Assembly: GCA_913055905.1 (NCBI GenBank)
Contig: CAJXLB010000008.1
Location: 48,010 to 112,009, forward strand
Length of the DNA: 64,000 nucleotides
From: an uncultured Winogradskyella sp.
GTDB lineage: Bacteria; Bacteroidota; Bacteroidia; Flavobacteriales; Flavobacteriaceae
Direction: 5' to 3'
The notes under the pieces were generated by a model. That model worked only from the letters and a program-made list of their open reading frames with translations, made no database searches and had not been told where the DNA came from. The stretch's first letter is position 1; each line of letters starts with the position of its first letter. Below are positions 38,926-48,312 of this stretch, in pieces. Position numbers and translations under genes: made by a program.

Positions 38926-39936
38926 CTACCACCTAATTATGGCACTGCCCCAAGTGAAACCACTTCCAAAGGCTGCCAATACAACCAAATCACCTTCCTT
39001 GACCTTGCCCTCTTCCCATGCCTCAGTTAAAGCTATCGGAATCGAAGCCGCCGTTGTATTGCCATAACGCATAATATTGTTGTATACGTTATCATCAGCC
39101 AATCCAAATTTCTTTTGTATAAATTGAGAAATTCTAAGATTAGCTTGATGCGGAATTAACATATCGATATCCTCTTTTTTCAGGTTGTTAGCTTTAAGGC
39201 CTTCCATAATGGCCTCACTAAATCGAACCACTGCATGTTTAAACACAAATTGTCCATTCATGTATGGATAATACGATACATCATTCGGATCATTGTCTTC
39301 CATTATGGCATCAACCCATCGGCCTGTACTAGGTCCTTCTAAGGCTAATTCTTTAGCATATTTACCTTCAGAATGTAAGTGTGTAGATAATATACCTTTG
39401 GTGTTATCTTCCACCCTACTCAAAACCGCTGCACCAGCCCCATCACCAAAAATCACGGTAACGTTTCTTCCCCGTGTTGAGCGCTCCAAACCGCCGGAAT
39501 GGTTTTCACTGCCAATGACCAGCACATTTTTATACATTCCTGTTTTAATGAACTGATCGGCCACGGATAACCCATAAATAAAACCAGAGCATTGATTGCG
39601 TACATCTAAGGCACCGATGGTGTCCATTTCCAACAACTCTTGCACCCTAACTCCTCCGCCAGGGAAATACATATCGGGACTTAAAGTTGCAAAAACTATA
39701 AAATCTATATCATCTTTTGTTAAACCAGCACGCTCAATAGCTATTTTAGCTGCTTTTGCACCCATGATCGATGTTGTATCGTCACTTGTCTCTGGGTCTA
39801 TCCATCGTCGTTCTTGTATTCCTGTGCGCTCTTGGATCCATTCGTCACTGGTTTCCATCCACTGCTTTAGGTCGTTGTTGGTAACAACATTTTCTGGCAG
39901 GTACTTGCCTAAACCTGTAATTTTTGAATTATACAT
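38926..39936 (-). CDS. fabH: Beta-ketoacyl-ACP synthase III
   Basis: FabH starts fatty-acid synthesis by condensing an acyl-CoA primer with malonyl-ACP. The 336-residue thiolase-fold protein has nucleophile C116 (VRNQCSGF), His in LIPHQANLRI and Asn in RYGNTTAASIP, so the full Cys-His-Asn triad is present. The conserved GDGAGAAVL and EWIQERTGI motifs are also seen. It stands alone rather than with plsX-rpmF, so it may be a second FabH-type enzyme using a branched or longer primer. Confidence 0.95.
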   Translation of the reverse strand: MYNSKITGLGKYLPENVVTNNDLKQWMETSDEWIQERTGIQERRWIDPETSDDTTSIMGAKAAKIAIERAGLTKDDIDFIVFATLSPDMYFPGGGVRVQELLEMDTIGALDVRNQCSGFIYGLSVADQFIKTGMYKNVLVIGSENHSGGLERSTRGRNVTVIFGDGAGAAVLSRVEDNTKGILSTHLHSEGKYAKELALEGPSTGRWVDAIMEDNDPNDVSYYPYMNGQFVFKHAVVRFSEAIMEGLKANNLKKEDIDMLIPHQANLRISQFIQKKFGLADDNVYNNIMRYGNTTAASIPIALTEAWEEGKVKEGDLVVLAAFGSGFTWGSAIIRW

Positions 39937-39959
39937 TAGTCTTTAAATCGTTAGAATTA

Positions 39960-39967
39960 CAAATTTA
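39960..39967 (-). promoter_or_regulatory. Putative -7 element for fabH
   Basis: Minus-strand TAAATTTG matches TAnnTTTG about 24 bp upstream of the fabH ATG. A TTTG lies 24 bp further upstream, longer than the usual 19, so the promoter is uncertain. Confidence 0.4.
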
Positions 39968-40112
39968 AGCCATTTAGGGCTAATCTTATTTCAAATCGTT
40001 ATGCACGCATAATAAACCCTTGTCACACGTTCTCAGGTTTAATTTTAACACCATAGCAACATTTCAAAACAGCCTTTTTCTGTATCTTCAGCATTCTAAA
40101 ATCAATAGTCAT

Positions 40113-42563
40113 ATGAAATCCATTTTAAAATTATTTTTCTGTTTTTTTATTGTAAGCAGTTACGCCCAGCAAAGCCTCACCTACCAAAAACCCTCTAAAG
40201 AAATATTGGAACTTGCGGATGTAGACTTAGCTCCAGGTGTACAAATAGACAGCAAGGGAGAGCAAATGGTTTTATTGTACCGAGACCAATATAAATCTAT
40301 TGCAGAGCTTTCTGAAACCGAATTACGTTTAGCCGGACTGCGCATAAATCCAGTTACAAATATTGGTAGCCGCACTAATTACATTACCAATTTAAAAGTT
40401 AAAAAAACCAGTGATAAAGAAGCAACTCAAGTGAAGGGATTACCTGAAAATCCAAGACTTTCTGGCTTCAGTTGGTCACCTGATGAATCAATGATTGCTT
40501 GTTTAAACACTACGGCTTCTGGAGTTGAAGTTTGGATACTGAACATCGAAAAGGCCACGGCCACAAAAATTACGGAAGCCACAGTTAATGCCAATATGGG
40601 CAGTACCATAAATTGGTTTAAGGACAATGAACACCTTTTAGTTAAGATGTTGCCCAAAGATAGAAAACCACTTATTAATACGGCTGAAGCTGTCCCAACA
40701 GGACCAACAGTTTCTGTAAGCGATGGTTCCAAAGCCCAAAATAGAACATATCAGGATTTACTTAAAACACCTAATGACGAATTTAACTTTGAACAACTTG
40801 CACACTCTGAAATTGTAAAAGTTTCTATTGAAGGAAAGACAGAGCCTTTCTTGGAATCCGCAATGTATCGCGGTATCAGTTTTTCTCCAGATGGCAATTA
40901 TGTTATGATTACAAAAACCAAGCGACCCTTTTCGTATTTGGTGACCTATTCAAGGTTTCCTTATGAAAGCGTAATTTACGATGCAAATGGAAACATGGTT
41001 ACCGTTGCCAATGATGTTCCTTTAGACGAGGTTCGCCCTAAAGGCTTTATGGCCACTCGAATGGGCAAACGCAACATGTCTTGGCGCGATGACCAGCCAG
41101 CTACTTTAGTATGGGCAGAAGCCTTGGACAATGGAGACCCAGCCGTAGATGCGGCGTATAGAGATGCCGTCTATCAATTAAAAGCACCTTTTAAAGGAGA
41201 ACCTCAACTTATTTTAAAAACAAAGCAACGTTTTGCAGGCATCGATTGGGGCAACGACAACTTCGCGGTTGCTTATGATTATTGGTGGAATACCAGAAAC
41301 ACTAAAACCTATACATTTAATCCCTCGAATTCAAGCGAAGAACCAAAAGTTATCTACGATAGAAACTATCAAGATGTATACAGTGATCCAGGAAATTTTG
41401 TAACCTCCAAAAATAAATATGGCCGATACACATTAGAAATGAATGGTGATAATCTTTACCTCATGGGTGACGGTTACAGTGAAAAAGGACAATTCCCTTT
41501 TGTAGACGAATACAACATCAAAACCAATGAAACAAAACGTCTTTATCAATCGCAATACACAGATAAATTAGAGGATTTAAGTTCGGCCATAGATATGAAA
41601 AAAGGCGAAATCCTCGTAAGGATAGAATCGCCAACAGAATACCCTAATTACTACATACGAAACATTAAAAAGAAAAATGCCTTAACGCCTATAACAGCGT
41701 TTGACAATCCTTTTAAAAGTCTGGAAGATGTAAATAAAAGTGTTATCAGCTACAAACGTGATGATGGTCTAGACCTAGAAGGTACTTTATATCTTCCTCT
41801 TAACTATGAAGAGGGCGAAAAGTATCCCATGATACTATGGGCTTATCCTCGCGAGTATAAGGATAAATCAAGCGCTTCACAAAGTACGACCAACCCTAAT
41901 GAATTTGTTTACCCTTATTGGGGATCACCTATTTATTGGGTCACCAAGGGCTATGTTGTTTTGGATGATGCGGCCTTTCCAATAGTTGGTGAAGGTACGG
42001 AAGAGCCAAATGACACCTTCAGAAAACAATTAGTTGCCAATGCGAAAGCCGCCATTGATGCTGTAGATGCATTAGGATACATAGACCGTAATAAGGTAGC
42101 CGTTGGTGGTCATAGTTACGGTGCTTTTATGACGGCAAATCTTTTGTCCCATTCAGATTTATTCGCGGCAGGGATTGCTAGAAGTGGTGCCTATAACAGA
42201 ACACTTACCCCTTTTGGTTTTCAAAGCGAAGAGCGAAGCTACTGGGAGGCTCCAGAAATATATTACAACATGTCACCTTTCATGCATGCGGACAAAATGA
42301 AAACACCACTACTTTTAATTCATGGCGTTGCTGACAACAATTCTGGAACCTATCCGTTGCAATCTGAACGCTATTTCAATGCCCTTAAAGGATTGGGCGC
42401 TCCAGTAAGATTAGTGATGCTACCTAAGGAAAGTCATGGCTACAGAGCCAAAGAATCTATAATGCACATGCTTTGGGAGCAAGATCAATGGTTAGAAAAG
42501 CATGTTAAGAACAGAAAGATGAAAGAAGAAAAGATTGAAAATACTGAAACCATCAAAAATTAA
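40113..42563 (+). CDS. Secreted S9 family prolyl-oligopeptidase-type peptidase
   Basis: The 816-residue protein has a signal peptide (MKSILKLFFCFFIVSSYAQ), a long beta-propeller region, and a C-terminal alpha/beta hydrolase domain. The S9 triad is visible: Ser in VGGHSYGAFM, Asp in HGVADNNSG and His in ESHGYR. The catalytic domain begins around VISYKRDDGLDLEGTLYLP. The ATG at 40113 is chosen because it gives the signal peptide; the longer frame starts with TTG. It probably degrades peptides in the periplasm. It ends in a good terminator before htpG. Confidence 0.94.
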   Translation: MKSILKLFFCFFIVSSYAQQSLTYQKPSKEILELADVDLAPGVQIDSKGEQMVLLYRDQYKSIAELSETELRLAGLRINPVTNIGSRTNYITNLKVKKTSDKEATQVKGLPENPRLSGFSWSPDESMIACLNTTASGVEVWILNIEKATATKITEATVNANMGSTINWFKDNEHLLVKMLPKDRKPLINTAEAVPTGPTVSVSDGSKAQNRTYQDLLKTPNDEFNFEQLAHSEIVKVSIEGKTEPFLESAMYRGISFSPDGNYVMITKTKRPFSYLVTYSRFPYESVIYDANGNMVTVANDVPLDEVRPKGFMATRMGKRNMSWRDDQPATLVWAEALDNGDPAVDAAYRDAVYQLKAPFKGEPQLILKTKQRFAGIDWGNDNFAVAYDYWWNTRNTKTYTFNPSNSSEEPKVIYDRNYQDVYSDPGNFVTSKNKYGRYTLEMNGDNLYLMGDGYSEKGQFPFVDEYNIKTNETKRLYQSQYTDKLEDLSSAIDMKKGEILVRIESPTEYPNYYIRNIKKKNALTPITAFDNPFKSLEDVNKSVISYKRDDGLDLEGTLYLPLNYEEGEKYPMILWAYPREYKDKSSASQSTTNPNEFVYPYWGSPIYWVTKGYVVLDDAAFPIVGEGTEEPNDTFRKQLVANAKAAIDAVDALGYIDRNKVAVGGHSYGAFMTANLLSHSDLFAAGIARSGAYNRTLTPFGFQSEERSYWEAPEIYYNMSPFMHADKMKTPLLLIHGVADNNSGTYPLQSERYFNALKGLGAPVRLVMLPKESHGYRAKESIMHMLWEQDQWLEKHVKNRKMKEEKIENTETIKN

Positions 42564-42582
42564 GTCAACGATTTTATATCGA

Positions 42583-42611
42583 AAGCCATTCCTAACAGAG
42601 TGGCTTTTTTT
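42583..42611 (+). terminator. Terminator of the S9 peptidase gene
   Basis: AAGCCATTC / GAGTGGCTT forms a 9 bp stem with one G-U pair and a CTAACA loop, followed by TTTTT. It lies 20 bp after the stop. Confidence 0.85.
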
Positions 42612-42647
42612 ATGTCATATTGTCACTATACAAGCAATGGTATTTTA

Positions 42648-42680
42648 TTTGAGAAGGAATAAGCGACACTATTAAATTTT
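42648..42680 (+). promoter_or_regulatory. Putative htpG promoter
   Basis: TTTG (42648-42651) and TAAATTTT (42673-42680) are spaced 21 bp apart, an imperfect match to TTTG-N19-TAnnTTTG. The -7 is about 50 bp before the htpG ATG. No heat-shock inverted repeat of CIRCE type is seen. Confidence 0.35.
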
Positions 42681-42730
42681 AAATTAAAATGTACCTCCAG
42701 ATTAAAGAGGATGACTAAAACTAAAATATT

Positions 42731-44638
42731 ATGACTAAAGGAAACATTAACGTATCGGTTGAAAACATCTTCCCACTAATCAAGAAGTTCTTGTACAGTG
42801 ACCACGAAATTTTTCTTAGAGAATTAATCAGTAATGCCACTGATGCAACCTTAAAACTTAAGCACCTTACCAGTATTGGTGAAGCTAAAGTAGATTATGG
42901 CGACCCTAAGATTGAAGTAAAAATTGATAAGGATAACAAAAAATTACATGTCATTGACCAAGGTATTGGTATGACAGCCGAAGAGGTTAAAAAGTATATC
43001 AATGAAGTTGCCTTTTCTGGTGCTGAAGAATTTTTACATAAATATGAAGATTCTGCAAAAGATGCAGGAATCATTGGCCATTTTGGGCTTGGATTCTATT
43101 CGGCATTTATGGTGGCAGATAAAGTAGAGATTTTAACCAAATCGTATAAAGATGAACCTGCAGCCCATTGGACCTGCGATGGCTCGCCAGAATTTACTTT
43201 AGAAGAGGCAGACAAAGCTGATAGAGGTACAGAAATTATACTGCATATTTCCGAAGGAGAAGAGGAGTTTCTTGAGGAGGCTAGAATTCGTGAACTGTTG
43301 CTTAAATACAACAAGTTTATGCCCATCCCGATTAAATTTGGCACCAAGGAAATTAACGACCCTGATTTTGAGCCCAAAACTATAAAGGATAAAGACGGTA
43401 AAGAGACTAAGGAGCCTCATAAAAAGATTACTGTAGACGACATAATAAACAATCCTAATCCGGCTTGGACCAAACAACCTGCCGACTTGGAAGATCAAGA
43501 TTACAAGGATTTCTACCGCGAGCTTTATCCAATGCAATTTGAGGAGCCCTTATTCAATATTCACCTTAATGTAGATTATCCTTTCAACCTTACGGGAATT
43601 TTGTATTTCCCTAAGATGACTAATGATCTTAATATTCAAAAGGATAGAATTCAGCTATACCAAAATCAGGTATTTATTACAGACAACGTTGAAGGTATTG
43701 TACCTGAGTTCTTAACTATGTTGAGAGGTGTGATTGATTCTCCAGACATTCCACTTAACGTATCGCGCAGTTATCTTCAGGCTGATGGAAACGTTAAAAA
43801 GATTTCGTCATATATCACTCGAAAAGTAGCAGATAAATTAAAATCCATATTCAACAACAATCGAGAAGAATACGAAAAGAAATGGGACGACATTAAAATC
43901 GTCATTGAATATGGTATGCTATCTGAAGAGAAGTTCTTTGAAAAAGCAGATGCTTTTGCACTTTACCCAACAGTCGATGGTAAATACTACACGTTTGAAG
44001 AATTGACCAATGCTATTAAAGCCAAGCAAACCGATAAGGATGACAAAATGGTAATCCTTTACGCAGCAGATAAAGAAGCGCAGCACAGTTACATTGAGGC
44101 GGCTAAAGCTAAAGGTTATGAAGTATTGTTGCTAGACTCACCAATTGTAAGTCATTTAATGCAAAAGTTAGAAACAAGTAAAGAGAACATCTCATTTGCT
44201 CGTGTTGACGCTGACCATATTGACAATCTCATAAAAAAGGAGGACACAAAAATTTCGAAACTTTCTGATGACGAAAAAACAAAACTGGACGAATTGCTCA
44301 AAGAGATAGTTCCTTCAGAGAAGTTTATGGTGCAATTAGAAGCCATGGATAGCGATGCTGCTCCATTTATGATTACACAGCCTGAGTTTATGCGTCGTAT
44401 GAAAGAGATGCAACAAACAGGCGGCGGCATGTTTGGCATGGGCAATATGCCTGAAATGTACAACTTGGTAGTGAATACTAACCATGAGTTGGTAGGCCAG
44501 ATTCTTAACACCAAAACCAAGAAAAAGCAAGAACGCCTCATTAATCAAAGTTTAGATTTGGCGCGCTTATCTCAAGGTTTATTAAAGGGTGAAGAATTAA
44601 CTAATTTTATTAAGCGCAGTTACAGTATGATTAAGTAG
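42731..44638 (+). CDS. htpG: Molecular chaperone HtpG (Hsp90)
   Basis: HtpG is the bacterial Hsp90, an ATP-dependent dimeric chaperone in the cytosol. The 635-residue product has the GHKL ATPase domain with ELISNATDA, DQGIGM and GHFGLGFYSAFMV. A middle domain with YFPKMTNDLNIQKDRIQLYQNQVFI and LNVSRSYLQ comes next, then a C-terminal dimerisation domain. The C-terminus ends ...LLKGEELTNFIKRSYSMIK. A diverged DNA copy of the last ~85 bp lies at 45710-45792. Its own terminator follows. Confidence 0.97.
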   Translation: MTKGNINVSVENIFPLIKKFLYSDHEIFLRELISNATDATLKLKHLTSIGEAKVDYGDPKIEVKIDKDNKKLHVIDQGIGMTAEEVKKYINEVAFSGAEEFLHKYEDSAKDAGIIGHFGLGFYSAFMVADKVEILTKSYKDEPAAHWTCDGSPEFTLEEADKADRGTEIILHISEGEEEFLEEARIRELLLKYNKFMPIPIKFGTKEINDPDFEPKTIKDKDGKETKEPHKKITVDDIINNPNPAWTKQPADLEDQDYKDFYRELYPMQFEEPLFNIHLNVDYPFNLTGILYFPKMTNDLNIQKDRIQLYQNQVFITDNVEGIVPEFLTMLRGVIDSPDIPLNVSRSYLQADGNVKKISSYITRKVADKLKSIFNNNREEYEKKWDDIKIVIEYGMLSEEKFFEKADAFALYPTVDGKYYTFEELTNAIKAKQTDKDDKMVILYAADKEAQHSYIEAAKAKGYEVLLLDSPIVSHLMQKLETSKENISFARVDADHIDNLIKKEDTKISKLSDDEKTKLDELLKEIVPSEKFMVQLEAMDSDAAPFMITQPEFMRRMKEMQQTGGGMFGMGNMPEMYNLVVNTNHELVGQILNTKTKKKQERLINQSLDLARLSQGLLKGEELTNFIKRSYSMIK

Positions 44639-44676
44639 TTGTCGCGCTGATTGATTTCAGCATCCTACATATATAA

Positions 44677-44706
44677 AAACCACTTCTTTTCAGAAGTGGT
44701 TTTTTT
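44677..44706 (+). terminator. Terminator of htpG
   Basis: AAACCACTTCT / AGAAGTGGTTT forms an 11 bp stem with a TTTC loop and a T run. It lies about 40 bp past the htpG stop. Confidence 0.92.
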
Positions 44707-44842
44707 ATCAATATTTAAAGAAACATATTAACATTTCTTAAAAGAATCTTAAAAATTCAATAAAATTAATTTAGATTTATACTTCCGTTGCCTCTAGGAT
44801 TAATAGCCAGTTAAAAAAGTATCAACTCTAACTTTAGTGTAA

Positions 44843-45484
44843 ATGGTTTTAATTCAAGGTTTAATTCAAAACTTCCCCAAAAAAAAACTTTCATTACTTA
44901 TAATAGGACTGACCTTCTGCCTGTTTTTCTTAATATATATCGTCTCAGAGGTTTACGACATACCCATGAGACTAATTATTGAAGACCCTTTATCAACTTT
45001 TGGTGTCAATCCATTAACTGGTATAGTATCAAATCTCGGGGTACTACTTTGGTGCGCTACGGCATCTATTCTATTTTTCACCTTTTTCTTGGTCATAGGT
45101 AGTGCAGATAATAAAAAGACAATGTTTTTATTATACTGTGCAATTTTGACCACAATCTTATTATTTGACGACTTATTTATGTTTCATGAGCATATTTTGA
45201 AATCTATTGGAATTGAAGAATCCGTTATGTATGGAGTTTATATGCTTTTATTTGGTATACTGTTTGTCGCTTTCTTTCGCATTTTGAAAAATTCAACTTT
45301 TAATTATCTCATACTAATTACGTTCATTTCATTTGGGAGCTCAGTCATAATTGACTTTTTCACTGGTGAAAAACTCAGAATGCTTTTTGAAGATGGATTT
45401 AAATTCCTAGGAATCGTTTGCTGGTCAATGTTTTTTATTTTCTATTCCTTTAAGATGGTAAGGCATTCCTTGTCAGAAAAGTGA
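44843..45484 (+). CDS. Six-helix membrane protein of unknown function
   Basis: I do not recognise this 213-residue protein. Six hydrophobic segments are visible at about residues 16-38, 58-86, 92-113, 127-148, 153-172 and 185-206. Charged and potentially metal-binding residues cluster at membrane edges: FDDLFMFHEH (residues 108-117), IDFFTGE and EDGFKFLGIVCW. It is AT-richer in feel than its neighbours. It lies between htpG and a diverged duplicate of the htpG 3' end, which may mean it was inserted there as a unit. No partner gene is adjacent. Confidence 0.7.
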   Translation: MVLIQGLIQNFPKKKLSLLIIGLTFCLFFLIYIVSEVYDIPMRLIIEDPLSTFGVNPLTGIVSNLGVLLWCATASILFFTFFLVIGSADNKKTMFLLYCAILTTILLFDDLFMFHEHILKSIGIEESVMYGVYMLLFGILFVAFFRILKNSTFNYLILITFISFGSSVIIDFFTGEKLRMLFEDGFKFLGIVCWSMFFIFYSFKMVRHSLSEK

Positions 45485-45709
45485 AAGAATCAGTCATTTG
45501 AACCAAAGAGTAATAATTGACCTTTACAATTATAGATTTGGATTTTCATATCACAAAATGTTTTAAGAGTCAAGTGAAAAATCAATATTGATTTTGTAAA
45601 AAGTCCAACTCTCATTTTTACAGCCTTTTTTTTATGAAGCTGTGTTTTTACACTCTGAGACTTCTTAGGTCTAATTAGAAAATTAAGTTACACAAATAGA
45701 GGTTGTTGG

Positions 45710-45792
45710 TTTACTCGCGGTGCGTTCATCTCAAAGTTTATTAAAGGTGAAGAATGAACCAAACTTCTTAGACGCATTACAGTAGGGTTAAG
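45710..45792 (+). pseudogene. Diverged remnant of the htpG 3' end
   Basis: This segment aligns with 44551-44635, the last ~85 bp of htpG. By hand count about 65 of 85 positions are identical, with two one-base gaps. The best block includes TCTCAA, TTTATTAAAG, GTGAAGAAT and TTACAGTA in the same order. The first gap shifts the reading frame and another frame meets TGA, so it no longer encodes protein. Like htpG, it is followed after about 30 bp by a rho-independent terminator. Confidence 0.7.
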
Positions 45793-45822
45793 AAAAATCG
45801 TATCCATAAATAATAGAAAAAG

Positions 45823-45849
45823 GCCATCAATTTTCGTGATGGCTTTTTT
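45823..45849 (+). terminator. Terminator following the htpG remnant
   Basis: GCCATCA / TGATGGC with a seven-base loop is followed by TTTTTT. It has no intact plus-strand gene directly upstream except the membrane protein over 300 bp away. Confidence 0.85.
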
Positions 45850-45938
45850 ATTTCATCCATTTGATAGCACACTCTTAATACAATTAAAATAGAAATCTCG
45901 TAAGAATTGACTACCTTAAAGCATCAATTTACTCTAAA

Positions 45939-47015
45939 ATGAAAAGAACCATAGGGCACCTTATACTGCTTTGGCTCTGCCTACAAACAAGTGGTTTTAG
46001 TCAAGCAAATGATGATTTGCCAACGACGGCGCTAAAAGCCCTAGTTTTTGATAATGCTGTAATAGGTGCCTCTGCAGGTTATGCTGTAGATGGCACAATC
46101 GTATGGCAAGGTACTGAAGGTTATGCCAATGAAGATACTAAGGAAACACTAGAAATAGACACCAAATTACGGACTGCTTCCATTGCGAAGTCAATGACTG
46201 CTGTTGCCGTAATGCAACTCGTAGAAGAGGGGCTCATTAATTTGGATGCACCTATTAACGAGTACGTTCCAGAGTTTATTCAACCTCATCAAACCAAAAT
46301 TACCACAAGACATCTATTATCACATACGTCTGGAATTGATGCCTATAAAAACAAGGGTGAAGTAGAAAACAAAAAGCATTTTAAGTCCTTGATGGAAGTT
46401 TATGACGAATTTAAAGAAAGAAAGCTTCGGTTTGAACCTGGGACTGAATTCTATTATACCAGTTACGGTTATGTTATGTTGGGAATTTTAATAGAAAGAA
46501 TATCTGGTGAAAGCTATGAGGCATACATTCAAGAAAATATCTGGGGCAAAGCCAATATGACCAATACTGGTGTGGAAAACAGAGATAGCTTACCAAAAAA
46601 CACCTCATCCCTTTACCATAAGGCTAGAAACGGTAAAATAAAACTTGCAGATGGCAATGATTTGAGCAATAGAATACCTGCGGGCGGGCTTTATAGCACT
46701 ACTCCAGACCTCCTAAATTTCGGAATTGCCCTTCTCAACAATACCTTAATATCAAAAGAAAGTTTAGACCTGATGACAGAGCATCACAGTTTAGATAAAT
46801 ATAACAACGGTTACGGTTTTGGCTTTTACCTTTACGGCAAGCCAGATGTTAACGATATCTATGGTCATAATGGGGCCCAAACAGGAGCGTCGTCACAGTT
46901 GTTTATTGTTCCAAGTTTAAATCTGGTTACGGTAGCAATGAGCAACACCTCCAACGCAGGAAGGGAAATTTCAACCCTAGCTGCCAAATTAATAGATATA
47001 TCTCAGCAAAATTAA
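45939..47015 (+). CDS. Secreted serine hydrolase (beta-lactamase class C family)
   Basis: The 358-residue protein has a signal peptide (residues 1-22, ...GFSQA) and a penicillin-binding/class C beta-lactamase fold. The SxxK motif is SIAKS, the YxN-equivalent is YTSYGY, and the third motif is the HNG in YGHNGAQTGAS near the C-terminus. Such proteins are usually esterases or D-amino peptidases rather than true beta-lactamases. It is probably periplasmic, transcribed alone. Confidence 0.92.
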   Translation: MKRTIGHLILLWLCLQTSGFSQANDDLPTTALKALVFDNAVIGASAGYAVDGTIVWQGTEGYANEDTKETLEIDTKLRTASIAKSMTAVAVMQLVEEGLINLDAPINEYVPEFIQPHQTKITTRHLLSHTSGIDAYKNKGEVENKKHFKSLMEVYDEFKERKLRFEPGTEFYYTSYGYVMLGILIERISGESYEAYIQENIWGKANMTNTGVENRDSLPKNTSSLYHKARNGKIKLADGNDLSNRIPAGGLYSTTPDLLNFGIALLNNTLISKESLDLMTEHHSLDKYNNGYGFGFYLYGKPDVNDIYGHNGAQTGASSQLFIVPSLNLVTVAMSNTSNAGREISTLAAKLIDISQQN

Positions 47016-47138
47016 TACGAGATAACTAAAAATTTTTCATATTTAGTAGCACCTAAAACAAGACCTAACGAACAAAATAAAATACTTTGACATCCCTAAA
47101 TTAATCGTAATTTAACGCTTCAGAGACAAGCTAAAAAG

Positions 47139-48200
47139 ATGGATGAAAAACTTATTTCCAAGAAAAAACCAGCATACCCTATAAGCCAAAGGCTCTCTAA
47201 TTACCTCACTACTCATGGGCGCAATATAAAAATCCCTATTTTTTATGATGATTTGTTACGTTTTCAGGGTGCCATTGAAATTCTAGACGAGGATGGCAAT
47301 GATACACTATGGATCCGTACCTACTACGCGGAGCACGAGCGTGACGAAATTGAGCATAGCCTTAAACAAATGTATTCCATTATGCATGTCGATGGTTCCG
47401 ATGATATTTTACCTTATCTCTCTATTGACAGTATAGATTTTTGCACTTTTGGAAACACAAAGCCCTTTAGGGTCAAAGTGAGGAACATCATCAATGATAA
47501 CTACGTTTTTCTCTACATAAAAAAAGCCGATGCTTCCAGGATATACGGGCTAGAACTTGAACACCTATTGTCTCCTAACCACATTAATTTTATGGTATTT
47601 AAAGATACCTTGATAGAGGACCATATCTTAGGAATTCCTGGTGACATTTTCATTGCAGAGCGATTGCCAAACTTGTCACTACAAGACAAAAAGGCCCTTG
47701 CAAAGGAATTTGTGAAATTTAACGAACGCTGTTTTGTACGGTTATTGGCAGATATGCGATCGTACAACTATGTTGTGGTAATCACCCAAGATTTTGATAG
47801 GGTACAGTACCGCATACGCGCTATTGATTTTGACCAACAGAGTTATGAGGGGAAAACCAAAGTGTATTTACCACAATTTTTAAAAGAAAATAATGCACTG
47901 GTACAAATGACCTCAGAGGTTTTAACGGAAGGCTCCATAGAACAATACAAAAAAGAAGAGCGCTCCCTACTCGCCAAAAGGGCCAAAAATGAGCAGACCC
48001 GCTTAAATGAGCTTTTACAATGTATGATGGAAGACACCTTATCTAAATCTGAGAAAGTTGAAGAACTAAAAACGGGACTTTTTGAGCTCACCAAAGATGT
48101 AAACTTCAAGAAATCTAAAAATATGGGTGAAATTCTAAGCAATGCTCTAGATTTTGTTACCCGTAATTATGTCAATGAAAACCCTTATTTGATAAAATAG
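47139..48200 (+). CDS. Conserved hypothetical with kinase-like motif order
   Basis: This 353-residue cytosolic-looking protein has no signal or membrane segment. It is not assigned to a family by eye, but its motif order resembles the protein-kinase-like fold. A strand YVFLYIKKA gives K128/K129. Glu lies at 139/141 in a following helix, and IAERLPN (172-178) fits a hinge. LADMRSYNYVV gives D205-x4-N210, the same spacing as HxDxxxxN, and AIDFDQ gives D230-F-D232, like a metal-binding DFG/DFD. There is no glycine-rich loop that I can see. The C-terminal 100 residues are helical and charged. The kinase reading is an inference. Confidence 0.6.
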   Translation: MDEKLISKKKPAYPISQRLSNYLTTHGRNIKIPIFYDDLLRFQGAIEILDEDGNDTLWIRTYYAEHERDEIEHSLKQMYSIMHVDGSDDILPYLSIDSIDFCTFGNTKPFRVKVRNIINDNYVFLYIKKADASRIYGLELEHLLSPNHINFMVFKDTLIEDHILGIPGDIFIAERLPNLSLQDKKALAKEFVKFNERCFVRLLADMRSYNYVVVITQDFDRVQYRIRAIDFDQQSYEGKTKVYLPQFLKENNALVQMTSEVLTEGSIEQYKKEERSLLAKRAKNEQTRLNELLQCMMEDTLSKSEKVEELKTGLFELTKDVNFKKSKNMGEILSNALDFVTRNYVNENPYLIK

Positions 48201-48312
48201 ATATCCATGAACTAGTGGCAAAAAAGAAAGTAGAAACCATGAGAATCTTTGTAACATAAACCTGTAAAACGTATTCCGTTCTGGTACTTTCCAGAAAACT
48301 AAACACAACTTT

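Larger units (their letters stand above)
45485..45938. other. Gap with decayed htpG 3' end and terminator
   Basis: The gap holds no intact gene. Its notable content is the htpG-like remnant (45710-45792) and the terminator at 45823-45849. A weak hairpin ACAGC / GCTGT near 45622-45645 may end the membrane-protein transcript. Confidence 0.6.
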
